From Amphirosellinia nigrospora (taxonomy: Eukaryota > Ascomycota > Sordariomycetes > Xylariales > Xylariaceae), in assembly GCA_004123355.1 (NCBI GenBank), contig SCHM01000003.1:6529058-6593057 (forward strand): a DNA stretch of 64,000 bases. Reading direction: 5' to 3'. Position 1 is the stretch's first letter. Every line of letters starts with the position of its first letter. The notes under the pieces are model-generated. The model was not told the DNA's origin and ran no database searches. It saw nothing but the letters and a program-made list of their open reading frames with translations. This document shows positions 46,580 to 60,117 of this stretch, piece by piece. Made by a program: the position numbers and the translations under genes.

Positions 46580-48197
46580 GGTGAAGAGCTGTTAATTGTT
46601 CTGAGAAGTCAGTTGGTGGGTGTATTAGTTAATGGCTTAGATGCTGAGATATTGCAACTCGAACCATCCACTAGAATCGTGACGCTGTAATACAATTATA
46701 AGGATTAAAGCTATAAGCATATAAGATATCAATTTCAGGGAGAGAGCGTGAGAAGTTGAACTGCACAGCAGTAGTAAACGCTGACCGGCAGGTAGTTGGT
46801 AAAAAAGAATATAGTCGATGGGAAAAAAAGGAGCGACTCGCGCATGAAGCAAAACAAGAAGAGAAGATGACAGCAAGATGAAGTGAAGGGAAAGAAGGGA
46901 GCCTACACAGAGGCCAAAAAAAAGGATGAGCCGAGCAATAAACGATAAAACCCGGGAAAAGAGAAGAAAGACGGCAGACGTAAGAAGCGTGTGATGCGCC
47001 CAAGCCGCGATGAAGGTCTTATGAGAATCGATACCATGGTGTTGATCTACACGCCAGTCCCGTCTGTGACAAGGCAACTTTTTTTGCTTTCTCCTGGTGT
47101 TAGGAAAATTAATGCTACTATTCTTTCGCTTTCCGTGATCTGCGGCGACGAGGGGAGCTTTGGTGCTTCAGCAATCATTCGACTGGTGGACTGCATTGCT
47201 TGGCTTGCGAGGCCGTCCGCTTAGTGAACGGCACTTCATTCCCCAAGTAGTATACGACGAAATTATATATGTCCTAACTTTTCCCGATGGAAAAAGCGTA
47301 TGTTAGGATTAACGGTAACGCCGCCTGACCCGTCGAGATATACACCACATCAATTGGTGGCGGCAATAGACTGATAGCCTTAGCACATTAATTATATTTC
47401 ACTATAGTAGAGATTTATCAATCGTAAAACTATTAATACTCCACATCAGTTAACCATGAGCACAAGCATCGAGCTAAGAATCAGAGAACGTGTTGAGTGG
47501 GAATCTCAAACGATGTCTTGGTAGGTAGTTCCTATGAGGTAGGTAAGAACCAAAGACTTATTCTATAATGCATACTCATAATAATGCGGCTAAAAAGACA
47601 GCCGAGAGCCTGCCGTCACGGCCGACGCTCTGACTGATATGAAACATGACCTCCGTGTCTCTCGGCGGTATGTCTCATATTCTTTCCCGTTGCTTCTTGG
47701 AGGAGTCTTGGCACCGTGCTCTATACTTCTAACCGCCATCGAGACTTCATTGTAGAGAACGCTGAAAATTAGTTAGGTTGGGTATATTGTCCACGTTATA
47801 TTTTCAATTGTCTCATTATAGATTCCTCGGTGCCGTATTATCTCGATCATTCGCTTAGATAGTTTTACACGTTAATAATACCCGGCTTAGCTACGATGAA
47901 GAACATCGCGATAGTCGAAATTGACGGCTCGAGGCTATTGTTATTCGTAGAAGTAGAACAACACGCCTCTAAAGCCCGACTATAAACTGCGACTCCAATT
48001 GTTCAGAGCATCTCTATCCTCTAGAACATTACCCAGGCCAGGACACTGTTTTCATCTTTGATCCCTAGCAATACAATTCCTACAAACCCGCACTGCGAGT
48101 GGCCTTGGAAGATATAATCTTAAAATGACCATCTCTGCCGAAACGCCGAAGCCGACCAATTCCCAACAGCTCCAGATAACAGAACCCAAGCAAGCAC
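46580..48197. other. Intergenic stretch
   Basis: About 1.6 kb with no supported gene; it carries the promoter of the LPLPG protein at its left end. A run of A/G-rich sequence at about 46800-46950 is typical of fungal promoters on the minus strand (CT-rich when read in gene sense). A TAGGTA pair lies near 47520-47545. Confidence 0.45.
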
Positions 48198-50337
48198 CTA
48201 CATGTTATCAGCGGGTGTGCCGGCTCCTTGGGTATCCACGCCGTGGAAAGCGTCACCAAATGCGGAGTCCTCCATATTGAGATCCAAACCCTCACTCATC
48301 CCGCCAGGAGTTCCACTAAATCCACCTGAGACATCACCTGCTGAGTTTAAGTCTTCCAATGAGCTAAAGTCACCATTGAACCCCAATGGTGTCCCAACGG
48401 CCGAATGCTGCTTACTTGAAGGGCCCATAGCTTTTAAGGCCCCGGTAGTCGAACCGGCGTCTGTGTTGCCATCAGGAGTCACCCTCCTTTGGGTACTACA
48501 ACCCAGTCACCAGTGCTCGAACCGTGATCAGGGGCAGTTCCAATTGTAGCATCATTTTCCATCTTAACATCAGCATTTTGATTAGCAGACATACTGTACT
48601 GGTGTGATGGTGGGTGAGGTGAGGGGACGTTGAGGTTTGCAGGCGTGGCGGCATTTGAAGGAGCAGCGGACATTGCCGGCTGAGGCGTTGAAGTGGCTGA
48701 AGCGCTGGTATGCATCTGGTCGAGAAGACCCGCGCGGTTCCACCCATGTCGATGTCAGAATCACCCATCATAAATCCACTCTGTTGGGAACTAGCATGCG
48801 AAGGCTGGCGCGACATAGCGTGGCTTCCGTTTGCGCTAGAGGCCGGTTCACCAGTCGCTGAAGCGTGCAAGACATTGCTTTGGATGGTAGGCTCAGGGAC
48901 AGGCTCCTGGTAACCGCCTGCTGAATTCTCCTCAAGTCGTGAATGACCTCTACTTGGCGGTTGAGATGCGCTTCTACTTGTGAAACAATATCATCTACTT
49001 TTTTATGATGTTTCGGCAGCCACCGATTTCCATTCTCCTCGGGTTCTTCTTTAGCATCAAGATGCAATGGCTCTGCACTTATATCATCAACAGCAGTCCG
49101 CAAATCCTTTTCGGAGCCAGTGATGAGTGAGTTCTGCTTGAACTTCGCCATTTTCCTAGCGTGGTCGGCCTTCATTTTTTCAATCTCAGCTTTGGTAGAG
49201 TCAATCTTGTCATTGACCCGTTTTCGGAACTCGGCGGCTTGTTCAGGTTCCAAATATGGTGTCGTAGACTTTGTGGCTGCCTTCGTTGTGATAGTAGTGG
49301 CGCCTTGCGCTTCAAAGATGCCTTCTGTCAGGCTTGCGAGTTCACCTTTAAGACCGAGTCCCAAATCCGCAAAGCCTATTTGGCCCATTCTGTATGCCGA
49401 AGATAAAACCTCTTCCATCCATTCATGATTTGCTTATACCGGCCAATACTCACGTCGCGCGGTGTGAGTAAATCAAAGAGATCGCCACGAGACGTATCTT
49501 CCTCGTCTTCAAGTTCTGTTTGTCCCATCACTGCCATAGGATTCAATTGCCCATGAGCGGGCTGGTTGGTCCGCGGGCGCTTCGAGGGTGGAGCGCCAGC
49601 GAGCATGAGGCGGATACGCCATGGTCTGGGGACAACGCGCGGAGGCTGATGATACATGGGTTGCCTTGACGCTTGCTTCGGCCAGGGATCTGTGGCCAGT
49701 TATTCCTATCATTAAGCATAAAATCTTTGCGCTGGATTTGACCGCATCGCTGGATCTGCGCACGGTGTCCATGATATTCTGAATACGGGGATCACGTAGG
49801 ATGAGGTTGGATTGTATGCGCTCATTGTTGTCCACGGGCCCGTAATGGACGATCCAAAGACTTGGATCGACTTGAGGTGCATTGGATTGGGCGCATTGGG
49901 GGGTATTAGGCGGAAGCGACGTCGAGAGTGTGTTGCAAAGGGCTCTCCACTGCATAGCCAGCTTTGTGAAGGTACATCTCAAGGATCTACAGACCGTTAG
50001 CGGGCACCATAGGGAACGGACAGCACTGATGACATACAACACCATTGCCCTTCCTGGGTGAAGTATTGCTCCTGAGGGGCATATGAAGCCGTCGCTGGCG
50101 AAGTGAGTGCCATCAGCTGCAAACGGCTGCCACGCAAGAAAATCTGCCCATTTTCGGGCTTGTCGAATATGTCAGTAGAAGGCTACATCGGTGCGTGCGA
50201 TCTTGGGCACCTGTATCAACCAACCTGTCCTTCTGCAGCTGGACAATAACCTTTGAAGTGTAATGTGGGTCGAGAGAAGGTGCACATGGGAGGAGGTCTC
50301 GGTGCACCGCATAGCTGGGATCATTCAACTGAGACAT
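48198..50337 (-). CDS. Ssr4-type subunit of SWI/SNF and RSC chromatin remodelling complexes
   Basis: In fission yeast Ssr4 is a subunit of both remodelling complexes; mould homologues share its N-terminal and C-terminal domains. The start MSQLNDPSYAVHRDLLP (50337) matches the family, followed by YAPQEQYFTQEGQ and HKAGYA in shifted frames. Next come VDPSLWIVHYGPVDNNERI and the linker KRPRT. The conserved core EDEEDTSRGDLFDLLTPRDVS is followed by MEEVLSSAYRMGQIGFADLGLGLKGEL, SLTEGIFEAQG, FRKRVNDKIDSTKAEIEKMKADHARK and DDIVSQVEAHLNRQ. The C-terminus is low in complexity with DSDIDMGGTA, GDWVVVPKGG and EGLDLNMEDSAFGDAF. At least five frame changes are needed (about 50250, 49730, 49425, 48900, 48730 and 48480). 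An intron may lie near 50000-50060. Confident on family, not on exact exons. Annotated in many genomes as a domain of unknown function (DUF1750). Confidence 0.85.
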
Positions 50338-51223
50338 GGCACGTCTGCCGAGTTTGCGACGCCGACAGACAGTCGATCCGTCGTTCGATCGAGCTCGTGC
50401 GCGGATGATGCTCGGTACCGGGTCAACTCCAAATATCGAGACAGGCTGAGATGGCAGCGCCGATGGCATGGCGTGGTGATGGGTGGTTGGTTGACGAGGC
50501 TGAACGGCTGAACGCTGAACGCTGACCACCAAGAAATCGGGAGGGTTGAAATCCAACGGTCGCGAGACGACGGACGCGCGACGGCGCGCGGGGGTGTTGA
50601 TTTCTGTGGCGCAAGCCATCCATAAATGTGGCTAGGTTATTACGGGGCCTTGTATCACAGACCTCTCAGACACTACTATTTTGCAGTCGAAAAAAACAAA
50701 CAAATAAAATCACAAAAATGAGTAAAAAGCAGAATTTTAATATTTATATCTTAATAATTATGGTATTATTCTTTAGTTCATTTCCTTTATGTTATATATC
50801 TGTTCCATTGGTATCTTAGGTAGCTGCGCTTGGGGGCCCATGGCATGGTGTGGCTTATCACCAAGGTCCAACCAAAGATCCTACTATATTACCTAAGCCT
50901 ACTTCTACCAACTTCATACCTTATGATACTAGCATGGATCGCCTACCTTTGCTTCGTATTTATTCTCTAGCATTTGCACTACACTGCTAATTTGACAGCG
51001 AAGTGCAAAGTAACTTTACTCTATCTCCAGAATTGCTTGCTGGTGTATGAAACTCGACATCGCCAACATCACGGTCCGCACATCCGAGGTTTGTTCATTA
51101 TACATTTCAGTATTTCCCATCCAATCTATGTAAAAATATCTTTTGTCAATGCATATTATGTCATTGATCTAATGATTTGCCTTTCGGCCCATGAAAATCT
51201 CTATAGCCTGGCGGCCTTGTACC
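50338..51223. other. Intergenic stretch
   Basis: Contains the Ssr4 promoter (50338-50640, GC-rich) and an AT-rich part (50680-51200) next to the 6PGDH 3' end. No supported gene or repeat. The minus-strand frame upstream of 50337 is an extension of the Ssr4 frame into the leader, not coding by resemblance. Confidence 0.5.
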
Positions 51224-53211
51224 TTATGCTTGGTATGTTGAGGCGGAAACGTTGCCTCCCCGACCAGTCCAGTTAACATGGATATCTTTACCTTCTTGGT
51301 ACTTCTCACTGGCGTTTTCGGGCTTGATTCTAAATGTGTGGGCACCGAAATAGTCACGCTGCGCCTGAAGAAGGTTTGCAGGCAGGTTCTTGGTGCGGTA
51401 GCCATCGAACCACGACAGTGCTGTAGCGAACGCGGGGGTAGGGATTCCCAATAAGACGGCCTTGGACACAACATCTCTCCATCCTGGCTGCGCATTGTGG
51501 ATAGCCTTGTTGAAGAAGTCATCAAACAACAAGTTCTTCAAATCGGGGTTCTTTCGGTATGCAGAAGTAATATCCTTCAAGAACACCGAGCGAATGATGC
51601 AACCACCTCTCCACATCAAGGCGATCGAGGGCTTGTTGAGCTTCCAGCCATACTCCTTAGCGGCCTACACACATTGCGTTAGTGTTGCATTGAGAGAAAA
51701 AGGGTGGGAGTTTCCGACCTCTTGCATTAGCATGAAGCCTTGTGCGTAGGAGACAATCTTAGAAGCATAGAGAGCCTGTTCAAGGTTGTCGAGGAACTGT
51801 TCCTTGTTGCCCTCAAAGCTTTGGCTGTTACCAACATACTTCAGCTTCTCTGAAGCTTCAGTACGCTCATCCTTGATCGACGACAAGCAGCGGGCAAAGA
51901 CAGCCTCGGCGATAAGAGTAACAGGCATTCCCAGGTCGAAAGCGTTCACGGCAGTCCACTTTCCAGTTCCCTTTTGACCAGCCTTATCCAGAATCTTCTC
52001 GACCAATGCTGTGCCATCCTCATCGTTGAAATACATGATGTCACGAGTGATCTCAATTAGGAAGGAGTCCAAAACACCCTTATTCCACTTGGCAAGGATA
52101 TCACCAATCTCTTTATTGCTCAATCCAAGACCACGCTTCATGATATCGTAAGCCTAGTAGTATCGTGTTAATTTTCTTCTCTAGGTTCTAGCTTATTGCG
52201 ATTCTACTTACCTCGCAAATAAGCTGCATGTCACCATACTCGATACCATTGTGGACCATCTTGACGTAGTGACCAGCACCCTCGTCACCAACCCACTCGC
52301 AGCAGGCCTCGCCAGAGCTCTTAGCAGAAATGCTCTGGAAGATGTCTTTGATGTGCGGCCAAGCTTCCTCATTACCACCGGGCATGATGGAAGGACCGTA
52401 TCGGGCACCCTCTTCACCACCAGAAACACCAGAACCAACAAAGCGAATGCCCTTTTGGGTCAGGTACTGGGTTCGGCGGTTGGAGTCGGGGAAATGGGAG
52501 TTACCGCCATCGATAATAATGTCGCCCTTCTCCAGGAGAGGAAGGAGAGTCTCAATCCAGTCATCCACAGCCTTGCCAGCTTGAACAAGTAGCATAATGC
52601 GGCGGGGTGACTTGAGCTTTGAAACGAATTCCTCCGTAGAGTGAGCACCGACGATAGACTTGCCCTTCGCTTCATTTTCTAAGAAGCGGTCGACCTTGGA
52701 AACGGTTCGGTTAAAGGCGCAGATCGTGAAACCGTGGTCGGCCATGTTCAGAATCAAGTTCTGACCCCTAGCAGAAAATCAGACAAGTCAGATGGGGGCA
52801 GAATGTGGGAATGCGGGAGGTTTGCGACTTACATGACAGCTAGGCCGATGAGGCCGAGATCAGCACTTTGGAAGAATTAGCAAGTCATCCATAAAGGATC
52901 TGAAGGCGGCAAAGCGCAGCGGAGAGGAGAAAGCTCGCCTTGCACCGTTAAAGGAACTGGTGATGCTGGCCAGACGAGCCCTAGAGGACCCATGCTGTTT
53001 CAGTGACACACGTCAAGGGAAGGGGGGAAGCGGAATGGGGAGCCCGGAATACGCGGTCTATTAGTCAAGGCGATCCGGCGTCTTGATAACCACCACGGCG
53101 ACCATGGTCATCCAGTAGCTCTACTTCCGACTGCGATCTTGACACGAAGTGCAGTTCTGGCGATGGGGGGGTTGGGCATGAAGATGATGGAACTTACACG
53201 GCACCAGACAT
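51224..53211 (-). CDS. GND1: 6-phosphogluconate dehydrogenase, decarboxylating
   Basis: Converts 6-phosphogluconate and NADP to ribulose 5-phosphate, CO2 and NADPH in the oxidative pentose phosphate pathway, cytosolic. Exons: 53211-53198 (only 14 bases), 52865-52833 (33 bases), 52767-52212, 52153-51719 and 51664-51224; joined they give 492 residues, normal for the family. Landmarks: the Rossmann turn [12 protein letters not shown] built across exons 2 and 3, NRTVSKVD (NADP site), [25 protein letters not shown] (family signature), catalytic Lys in [13 protein letters not shown], and the C-terminal domain with [10 protein letters not shown] and RDYFGAHT. The fourth intron has a weaker donor (GTCGGA), the others are GTAAGT. 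The frame is intact throughout, in contrast with many neighbours. Confidence 0.97.
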
Positions 53212-55506
53212 GGTTGCGATTTTGCCGACAATTAGCTTTCTCTATGGAGGAGGGATAATGACGAGCTACGGCAAACAATAGTTGCTTGAGGGGGGAGAGG
53301 TGTAAGGTAAGGTTAGGTTTGTTTTGAGAGGAGAAAATTATGGAGGGGAAGGTGAGAGAAGGTGATGGCGATGGGGGCAGAGGATGCTTTTCTATGATGG
53401 AGGGGTAAAAAATTGGGAACAGCTACTGGTAAGACAAAACAAGGTAGCGTCGATCGTGGAGTCGGGGACGGTTCAACAATTATTTGCAGGGACGGGACAA
53501 GACTTCCAAGGTTCCAGTAGGGAGTCGACTTGGTAAGCACGTAGTGGGATAACCTGAACGAAGTGCCTGATTGCGCTTATTACATGTGGTAAACATGTAC
53601 AATAATGGGTACCGCACATGTAAGCGGCGGCATCAACCCGCTATCGCTTCGTCGTCCGCCCTGTAGCCTGTAGGTAGGAGGGGCACCTGCATGGCTATGG
53701 CCTGTCGTTGAGATTGGCGGATTGGCGGGCAGGGCGATGGCGGGGTTACTAAAGCATGTACGTACCCAGGCTTACTCAGACCCGCTGCTACACTCAACGC
53801 TCGCATCCATCTAACACGGAAAGTGGGTAATAGAGGGAACCTGAGTTGACGAGCGAGGGGCAGTAGATCGAACGTATCGCTCTAACACGGCCCGTTACAA
53901 ACAATTGATCACCCGCAGGCCTCCCTGTAAAACGACTACGTGTATGTTGTAAGTTTATATTGATATATGCACCGTTCCGATAAGCAGGACATATATGGCA
54001 TCGTATCGCATTTAGTAGGAAGTTGTACAGGTAGGCTACCATAGGTAGCCTTGTGGTCTAAGCCGTTCTGTTTCTTAGGCTACCTACCCAGGTAGGTTGG
54101 ACTTCTAGATGATGTAATACTAAATAATGGTCTGGTGATGTTATGCACCTGGGATAGCTTCTCCATAGAGATCGGGGGGAAGAGCATAAAGTTCAGGCCC
54201 ATTCCAGTTAATGGAGTCAAGCTTCCTCCGTATCAGCTAGGTTTCATGAATATGCCATATATACGTATGTGTATAGCTTGCTGGCGAAAGATTGTCGGCA
54301 ATTTAAACCGTAGATGCTGGAATATGTTGGGTGAAGCTAATAAGTTGCGAGCTCCGCTGCCTTAATACCTGGCTGTTACTTTACTGACCGTGGCTATAAA
54401 TGTACCCTATTGGTGGGTTGACTACTTGGGTCGGTAGGCAGGCCTTCCTAAATCTGCTGCTCCGGACAGTACTCAAATAGATATCATCGATATACGAGCT
54501 ATGCGTGTGAAACCATCACCCGTCTCTCAACTGTTTAACTAGATTGGGCAGCTTCAAGGTTTATTTGCCCGTGTAAACATCTGTCATTATGCCTGCCAAC
54601 GGGGTAGTGGTTAACTCGTAGTACCTGGATACCGCCGGTGTTGATGTTCGAGATATGAGGTAGCGCTCGGAATATGCGGACATACGTAGTGTAAATGTCG
54701 CAGAGCCTAGCAAAGACTTACATAGTAGTGGAGCAGTTCTGCCATGAGGTCTCAGGTCCAACGAGGCCCGAGGCCATGCAAAAAACGGCGCTAGCCTGGA
54801 ACAAATCTGAAGCATACGCTAGGCCACTCGTCAGTTTTTCAACCAATGCGCCTGCTTGTACTCTCCGATTTAAAGAGAATAGAAATTGCCTCAATAAGAA
54901 AAGTGGGCTGAATTCTGGTTACATTGTCCCCATTGTAGCTCACTTCGACACCGCCATAGGTCCGAGGATACCGCACCTGCCAGGAAGTTTTCTACAAGGC
55001 CCGGCACTCCGCTGAAAGGGCCGAGATCAAATAAATGAAGGAGATACATCACAAATAGCAAGTATTCAAGGTATCACAAAAAATGGAAACAAAACTCCAA
55101 TTCTGAGGCCATATGCAGAGGTATGGAACACCGGGTTGGGCGAGTCCTCACAATAGATGGGTACTTATAGGTAGGTTGGGTAAGGACAATGCCCCACCAA
55201 TGTCAAGCCACAAACGTGGCTTGCGTAACCTCCTTTATCCGATAAGCGCCACTGTCACGCTAAACCGTCCAGCCTGTTCCGTTATCGTACCTAGTGACAC
55301 CCAAGGCCCAAGGTAACATCAACACCTAAACTGACATCTCGAGATTCCCATCTATCAATCACAACCTCTGTCGCACCACGTCCCTCAACATACAACCGCA
55401 CACGTGTAAAGGATAAGAAGAGAGCGGGGCCTAACAAACTCCAATTCAGAGGTACGTGTAGCCCAGAAACAAACACCGTCGCGTTGGGCGCACAGCAAAA
55501 TTCATC
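53212..55506. other. Intergenic stretch between 6PGDH and the RBM42-like gene
   Basis: About 2.3 kb without a supported gene; divergent promoters lie at both ends. A TAGGTA group sits at about 54030-54095. Open frames at 54135-54365, 54561-54815, 54695-55015 and 55113-55316 show no family features. Confidence 0.5.
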
Positions 55507-56614
55507 ATGTCCTATACGGGTGCTCCAGGCTCGTCCTCATCCCTCCCGCCACGTCCTCCCCGTCGAAGGTATCTGGCTTTAAGCCCGCCTTCCGACCCGC
55601 CGCTCCGCCCACGGCCTATGCAGCCTCCAGCGCACCAAGCTATGCAGGCACGCCTGCAAATGCGCCTCATTATGGAGCCGCCGCCCCGCCCTCCAACTAC
55701 CCACCGTACGGCACCCAGGGTGCTCCCATGAGCAGCGGTTCGTCCTACCCGACACAAAACGCGTATTCGTACCCTCAACAAGGCGCTTATCAGCAGAGCT
55801 ACTATGCCGCGCAACCGGCTCCAAGCGCCGGCGCCTCGTCGTACGCCACACCCCCCAAATCCGAAACCCCTTCCCGGTGCCCGGACAGGCGCGAACCGAT
55901 GACTACGACCCGGACATGGCAGCGCAGATCGCGCAATGGCAGAGCGCCTATGTGAGAGACCCGAAAGATGCTGGCGCCGCGACCGGCGCTCCTGGTCGGC
56001 CCGGGCCTGCAGCAAATGGTGCATCTGCGTACTCGGTAGAAGCGGCCAATCGCGCATCCGAAGCGGCAAATGCCGCGGCTACGGGGGGCGACAAGAAGAA
56101 AACCGTCGTACGATCAGGCGGCGGGCAGAAGTGGACGACGACGCTTCTGGAGTGGGACCCGTCACACCTGCGGCTCTTTGTCGGTAATCTCGCGGGTGAG
56201 ACAACAGACGAAAGTTTATATAAAGCATTTTCTCGGTGGAAGTCGTTACAAAAAGCGCGTGTCATCCGCGACAAGGTGACGAGCAAGTCCAAAGGGTTTG
56301 GGTTTGTCTCCTTCACTGACCCAGATGAGTTCTTTACTGCGGCCAAAGAGATGAACGGCAAGTATATTCAAAGTCATCCTGTCGTCGTTCGTAAAAGTAC
56401 CACGGAGATCAAACCTCAAGTTGTCAAAGACAAGCATCACGGCGGCAAGTGGAATAAAAACAAAAATAAGAACAACAAAAACAAAAACCGCAGTGGTAAT
56501 GGCAGTGGTGCTGGTGGACGCGAGGACAGCTTTGAACCGCATTTAGGAGCTACGGGAGGTGGCGTCACGAAACCCGGGGCCAAGACGAAAGACGGACTGA
56601 GATTACTCGGATGA
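55507..56614 (+). CDS. RBM42-like RRM protein
   Basis: A single-RRM RNA-binding protein of the RBM42 group, linked in animals to splicing and stress granules. It starts MSYTGAPGSSSSLPPRPP. A long Pro/Ala/Tyr/Gln-rich disordered N-terminus (PSYAGTPANAPHYG, YPQQGAYQQSYYAAQ) follows. The RRM is in the C-terminal half: HLRLFVGNLAGETTDESLY (RNP2), then SKGFGFVSFTDPDEF (RNP1) and VVVRKSTTEIKPQ. A Lys/Asn-rich linker follows, and the end is KPGAKTKDGLRLLG. Two frame changes, near 55558-55565 and 55855-55875, are each one base short within or beside C runs. The corrected text is the usual family sequence. About 370 residues. No intron is evident. Confidence 0.9.
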
Positions 56615-58133
56615 GCTATTAAGGGTCATAGCACTATCGAAACGCCATGGCATTCCCGAAATAGGAGGATGCGGAAGTATAACAGCCTTGTCAGGATTGT
56701 GATGCTCTGTTGTATAAAGAAGCATAATAAGAGGTGAACCTTTATAGCGTGCATTACGTTATCGAATAGCTAGCTCAAGAGAAGCTCTTAATGTTTGGGA
56801 GCCAGCATGCCCCAATTACTCCTGTCTTAAGTATCTGGCTCGCGCGAGGATTTGACCTCATTAGGATTTCGCCATTCGTGACCACTAGAGCTCAGACCAG
56901 CTGTCTAGGAGAGAACACACAAGTATTATAAAGAGCATCACTATATTTGCGAACAAAGGCTGCGAAACGCTTTTCTCTTGAATTTATTCCCGTTTTCCTC
57001 AACCTTGAATCATGAGTGGCGGCTTGCGCATTTGCTATCTCTCATGCTTATAATGCCCACATGGGCCTCCTAGTTATTGTACTGAATGAACCCTTTCTTC
57101 CTCCTTTAATCTTCCTCATGCCTGCGTCGACCATGGGAAAGGTATGAAACTCAATAGGACTCACAGTGACACGAGATAGACTGTATATACGTATAGGCAT
57201 AACCCCTCTTTTCTCTTACGGGCCTCGCCTCTTCCTTTCCGTAATCACTCGCCGAGCCATCCATATCTACCTCACATTGTTATATCTGCATGTGTCTTCT
57301 ACCATAGCGATTTCCCATAATCCTTTCCAGCTGTACACGCTTCGTAGACGTCGATATGGAGTGGGATTATCTGGATCGATCGATGGAAAAAGCATAATAG
57401 GTATCAAGTAGTTATTGATTGGCCCTAGATCTCCGGTATGCTACATACGGCCTAGGAAAGAAGAGCAAGGTCAATCATCAATCTTATTACTCCATGAGAA
57501 AACCTCTATAATCCAACCGCCTTCTATTGTATCTGGAACTAGTTATGTAGTTACCACCGTGTTCATCAATGAAGAAGAAGAAGAAAAAAGTCTAAATGCC
57601 CCAGATGCACAATCGAGAATGCCCGTAGTTTACAGAGTTCTTGGTACAATTATACAACTGATTTATACAGTGGGTATCTCTTGCTCGCTCGCTCGCGCTC
57701 GCTGAGTGTATGCCAACTCATCACACCGCGGACCTCTGTCTATATCCCATGTCATCCATTGTCTGATGGCATCTCCAGTGACCATGTTATGTTATACCGA
57801 TTGCTTCATAGCGACCCCTCCAGGCAAGTCATGGCCTGGGAGAGATTGAATCCAGAGTCTATTTTCTCTTTTGATCTCTCTCCTGACCATTCGCCTTCTC
57901 AACTCCAGATATCTAGTCGCTTCTGAGACGCTGGATATCTTCAAATGCTAAAAAGAACACCTACGGACGTTCCAACCATCCAATGCTTGCCGCTAGATTC
58001 GACGCTAAGGGGTAACACAAATGTATCACTCCGTTCATGAAGAACACTTCTCCACACAGGTCGTATCATGCTGTGAGAATGTCGCCCGTATAACACATGC
58101 GTTATAAAATAATAAATTAAGAACGGTCAAATC
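56615..58133. other. Tail-to-tail intergenic stretch
   Basis: Lies between the 3' ends of the RBM42-like gene and the SLC35-type gene. No supported gene. It has a CGCT-rich short repeat at about 57682-57706 (ctcgctcgctcgcgctcgct). Plus-strand frames at 57166-57926 lack family features. Confidence 0.45.
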
Positions 58134-60117
58134 TCAATCCTCACGTTGACGATCTATCCGAGTCTGTCTATTATCATCTTGACCCCTTGATGATCTAGGT
58201 ATCAGATCGCCGTCAATGGTGATGTGGTTGTGGCTTTCTTCCACATCGGTCTCCTCCCCGTGGGTCAATAACCCAGCGTCCTCTTCATCCGTCTCGCTCC
58301 CTCGTTCGGTGGATGAATCGAACTGCTCCTGCTGATACCCTTTCTTATGGGCATCCATTTGCGCTTCTTTTCGCATTTTCGTCAACTTTATGTAATTGTA
58401 AGCAATAATAGCAACAAGCGTCACTAATAACCCCGAATATTGATGGGTGTGAGCTTATCATCAAACACCAATGCCGCGACTATGATTGTGACGACTTCTT
58501 TGAAGATTCCAGCGATGGAAAGAGTAACGACGCTGCTTCGCTGCAGCAGAGCGAATTCGCTGGCCGTCATGAGAAAGGCGATAGTTCCAGGAAATAGAAG
58601 GAGCAATGGCGTCTTCAGAGCACCCCATTCCGCGCTTAGCGTTTTGATTCCCTCCCAAAAATTGGGAAAGCCTTCCACAGGCACGGCGATCAGCAGCAAT
58701 GTCGCAAACATGACCGGCGTGAGAAAGAAAATACTAGAAAAGGGGTTCGAGGTAGCGGGATGCCTTAATAACAAGATTTGAGTCAGGCCCCAGCGGAAGC
58801 CTGAGAAGAATGCGGAGGATATGATAAGGGCGAAGCCGCCCAGATGAAATTCAACCTCGCCTGCCACCATCATGATCACACCCGCAGTCATCGTCGCAAT
58901 AATTGCGACTAGTCGCCACGTTGGTGTTTCTAATCGAAACACAAAGGCGAAAAGCAGGACGAAGGCGAGGGCTGAGGATTTGCACATGGCTATTCTCACG
59001 TTAGCTTTGAACACTCCTTTGGGTTTGATACGTGGACGCACTGTAAAAGGTGAGGGTTATAAACTTCAAGGACGTGTTCCCTAAGCCAATATCAAGACCT
59101 GTAGCTGCACCACACGGCCCTATTCTCGTGAAGTAGAAAAGCTTGGTCATAAGGGGTCGCTCGGTTTCGGGTTCGTGCCTCGATCGTCCCGGATCCGAGC
59201 CGTGTGTCGCATTATTCGGTCGTAAAGAAGGTATAAAGTACAAAACTAAACTAGCAAGGGAAAACTGCACGAGCATGTGCATTGATGTGGTAAACAGAGG
59301 GAAAGGGAAGTTCAGTTGGCCAGAATCGAACATCCATTTGTTATACTAACCAAACAATCGTCAGAGTCGCATACACACAGTATTCAATGTTGCCAATAAC
59401 GTACCAGAGATATAGATAATGAAAATATGTACCACAGCCCTATTAGAGCGGCATTGACGACCAGCTTCCTAACGACGTTCTGGTCTGCTTGCTTGCGTTC
59501 CTCATCTGTGAGATTGTCCCGTGCAATCCTCTGGTCTAGCCTTGTATTCCGCCGTCGTTTTTCTCGCTTTCGGCGTTTGTCTTTCTTAGTTAGCCCCGTT
59601 TCTTCGTCGTCGTGTAAGTCCTCATCCGAGAGAGCTGACTCGTCATCCCCAGCATTTGACCGCGACATATACGACACTAGGTCCTCCTCTGATATCTTGG
59701 GCTCCGCGTCGCCCGTGGTTTTTATGCCACGTGGTGTCCCGGTTCGGGATATTGGCGGCACGGACGCGCTTAGGCCGGCACTCATAGTGCTACGTCGACG
59801 GCGGTGGCCGGCAGGAGGAGCTATTGTATCCATCTCGATATCTTCGGGACGACGATAGGCGGACGCGGCAGACGAGGGACCACCATCGGAAGCGGAAGCG
59901 GAATCAATCTGGAAGCTAGTGGTCGCAGAGGATGCGGACGGGGGTTGGATAGATCGTTATTCAGCGAGTGAGGTATGACGGACAGAGCATCTGGCACGGG
60001 ACGATGGGAGAGGACACGGTCAGACTGCTGGTAAGGCTGCTGCGAGTACTGTTGTTGTTGATGATTTTGACGCTGCGGTGCCAGCGGTAGTTGCTGACTA
60101 GACAAAGGGGGAGGCAT
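58134..60117 (-). CDS. SLC35C2/YMD8-type nucleotide-sugar or triose-phosphate transporter family protein
   Basis: A multi-pass drug/metabolite-transporter-superfamily protein, probably of the Golgi or ER. Exons: 60117-59405, 59345-59042 and 58989-58134, with clean GT/AG introns (joined text YIFSLSISL-YNKWMFDSG and LTFYT-MCKSSALAF). The N-terminal 180 residues are disordered and charged (Gln-rich start, then KKDKRRKREKRRRN). The first membrane segment is LVVNAALIGLWYIFSLSIS. Family motifs are FPLFTTSMHMLVQF, GLDIGLGNTSLKFITLTFYT, MCKSSALAFVLLFAF and SGFRWGLTQILL. The acidic C-tail ends in DRQRED. Two frame changes occur: one in exon 1 near 59900 and one near 58436, where a T seems missing. The substrate cannot be told from sequence. 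About 620 residues, longer than the yeast protein because of the N-terminus. Confidence 0.88.

Noticed and set aside
56780-56930. Possible tRNA-like segment (gaggatttgacctc)
   Set aside because: It lacks a matching acceptor stem and A box; no tRNA could be folded by eye here or elsewhere in the window.
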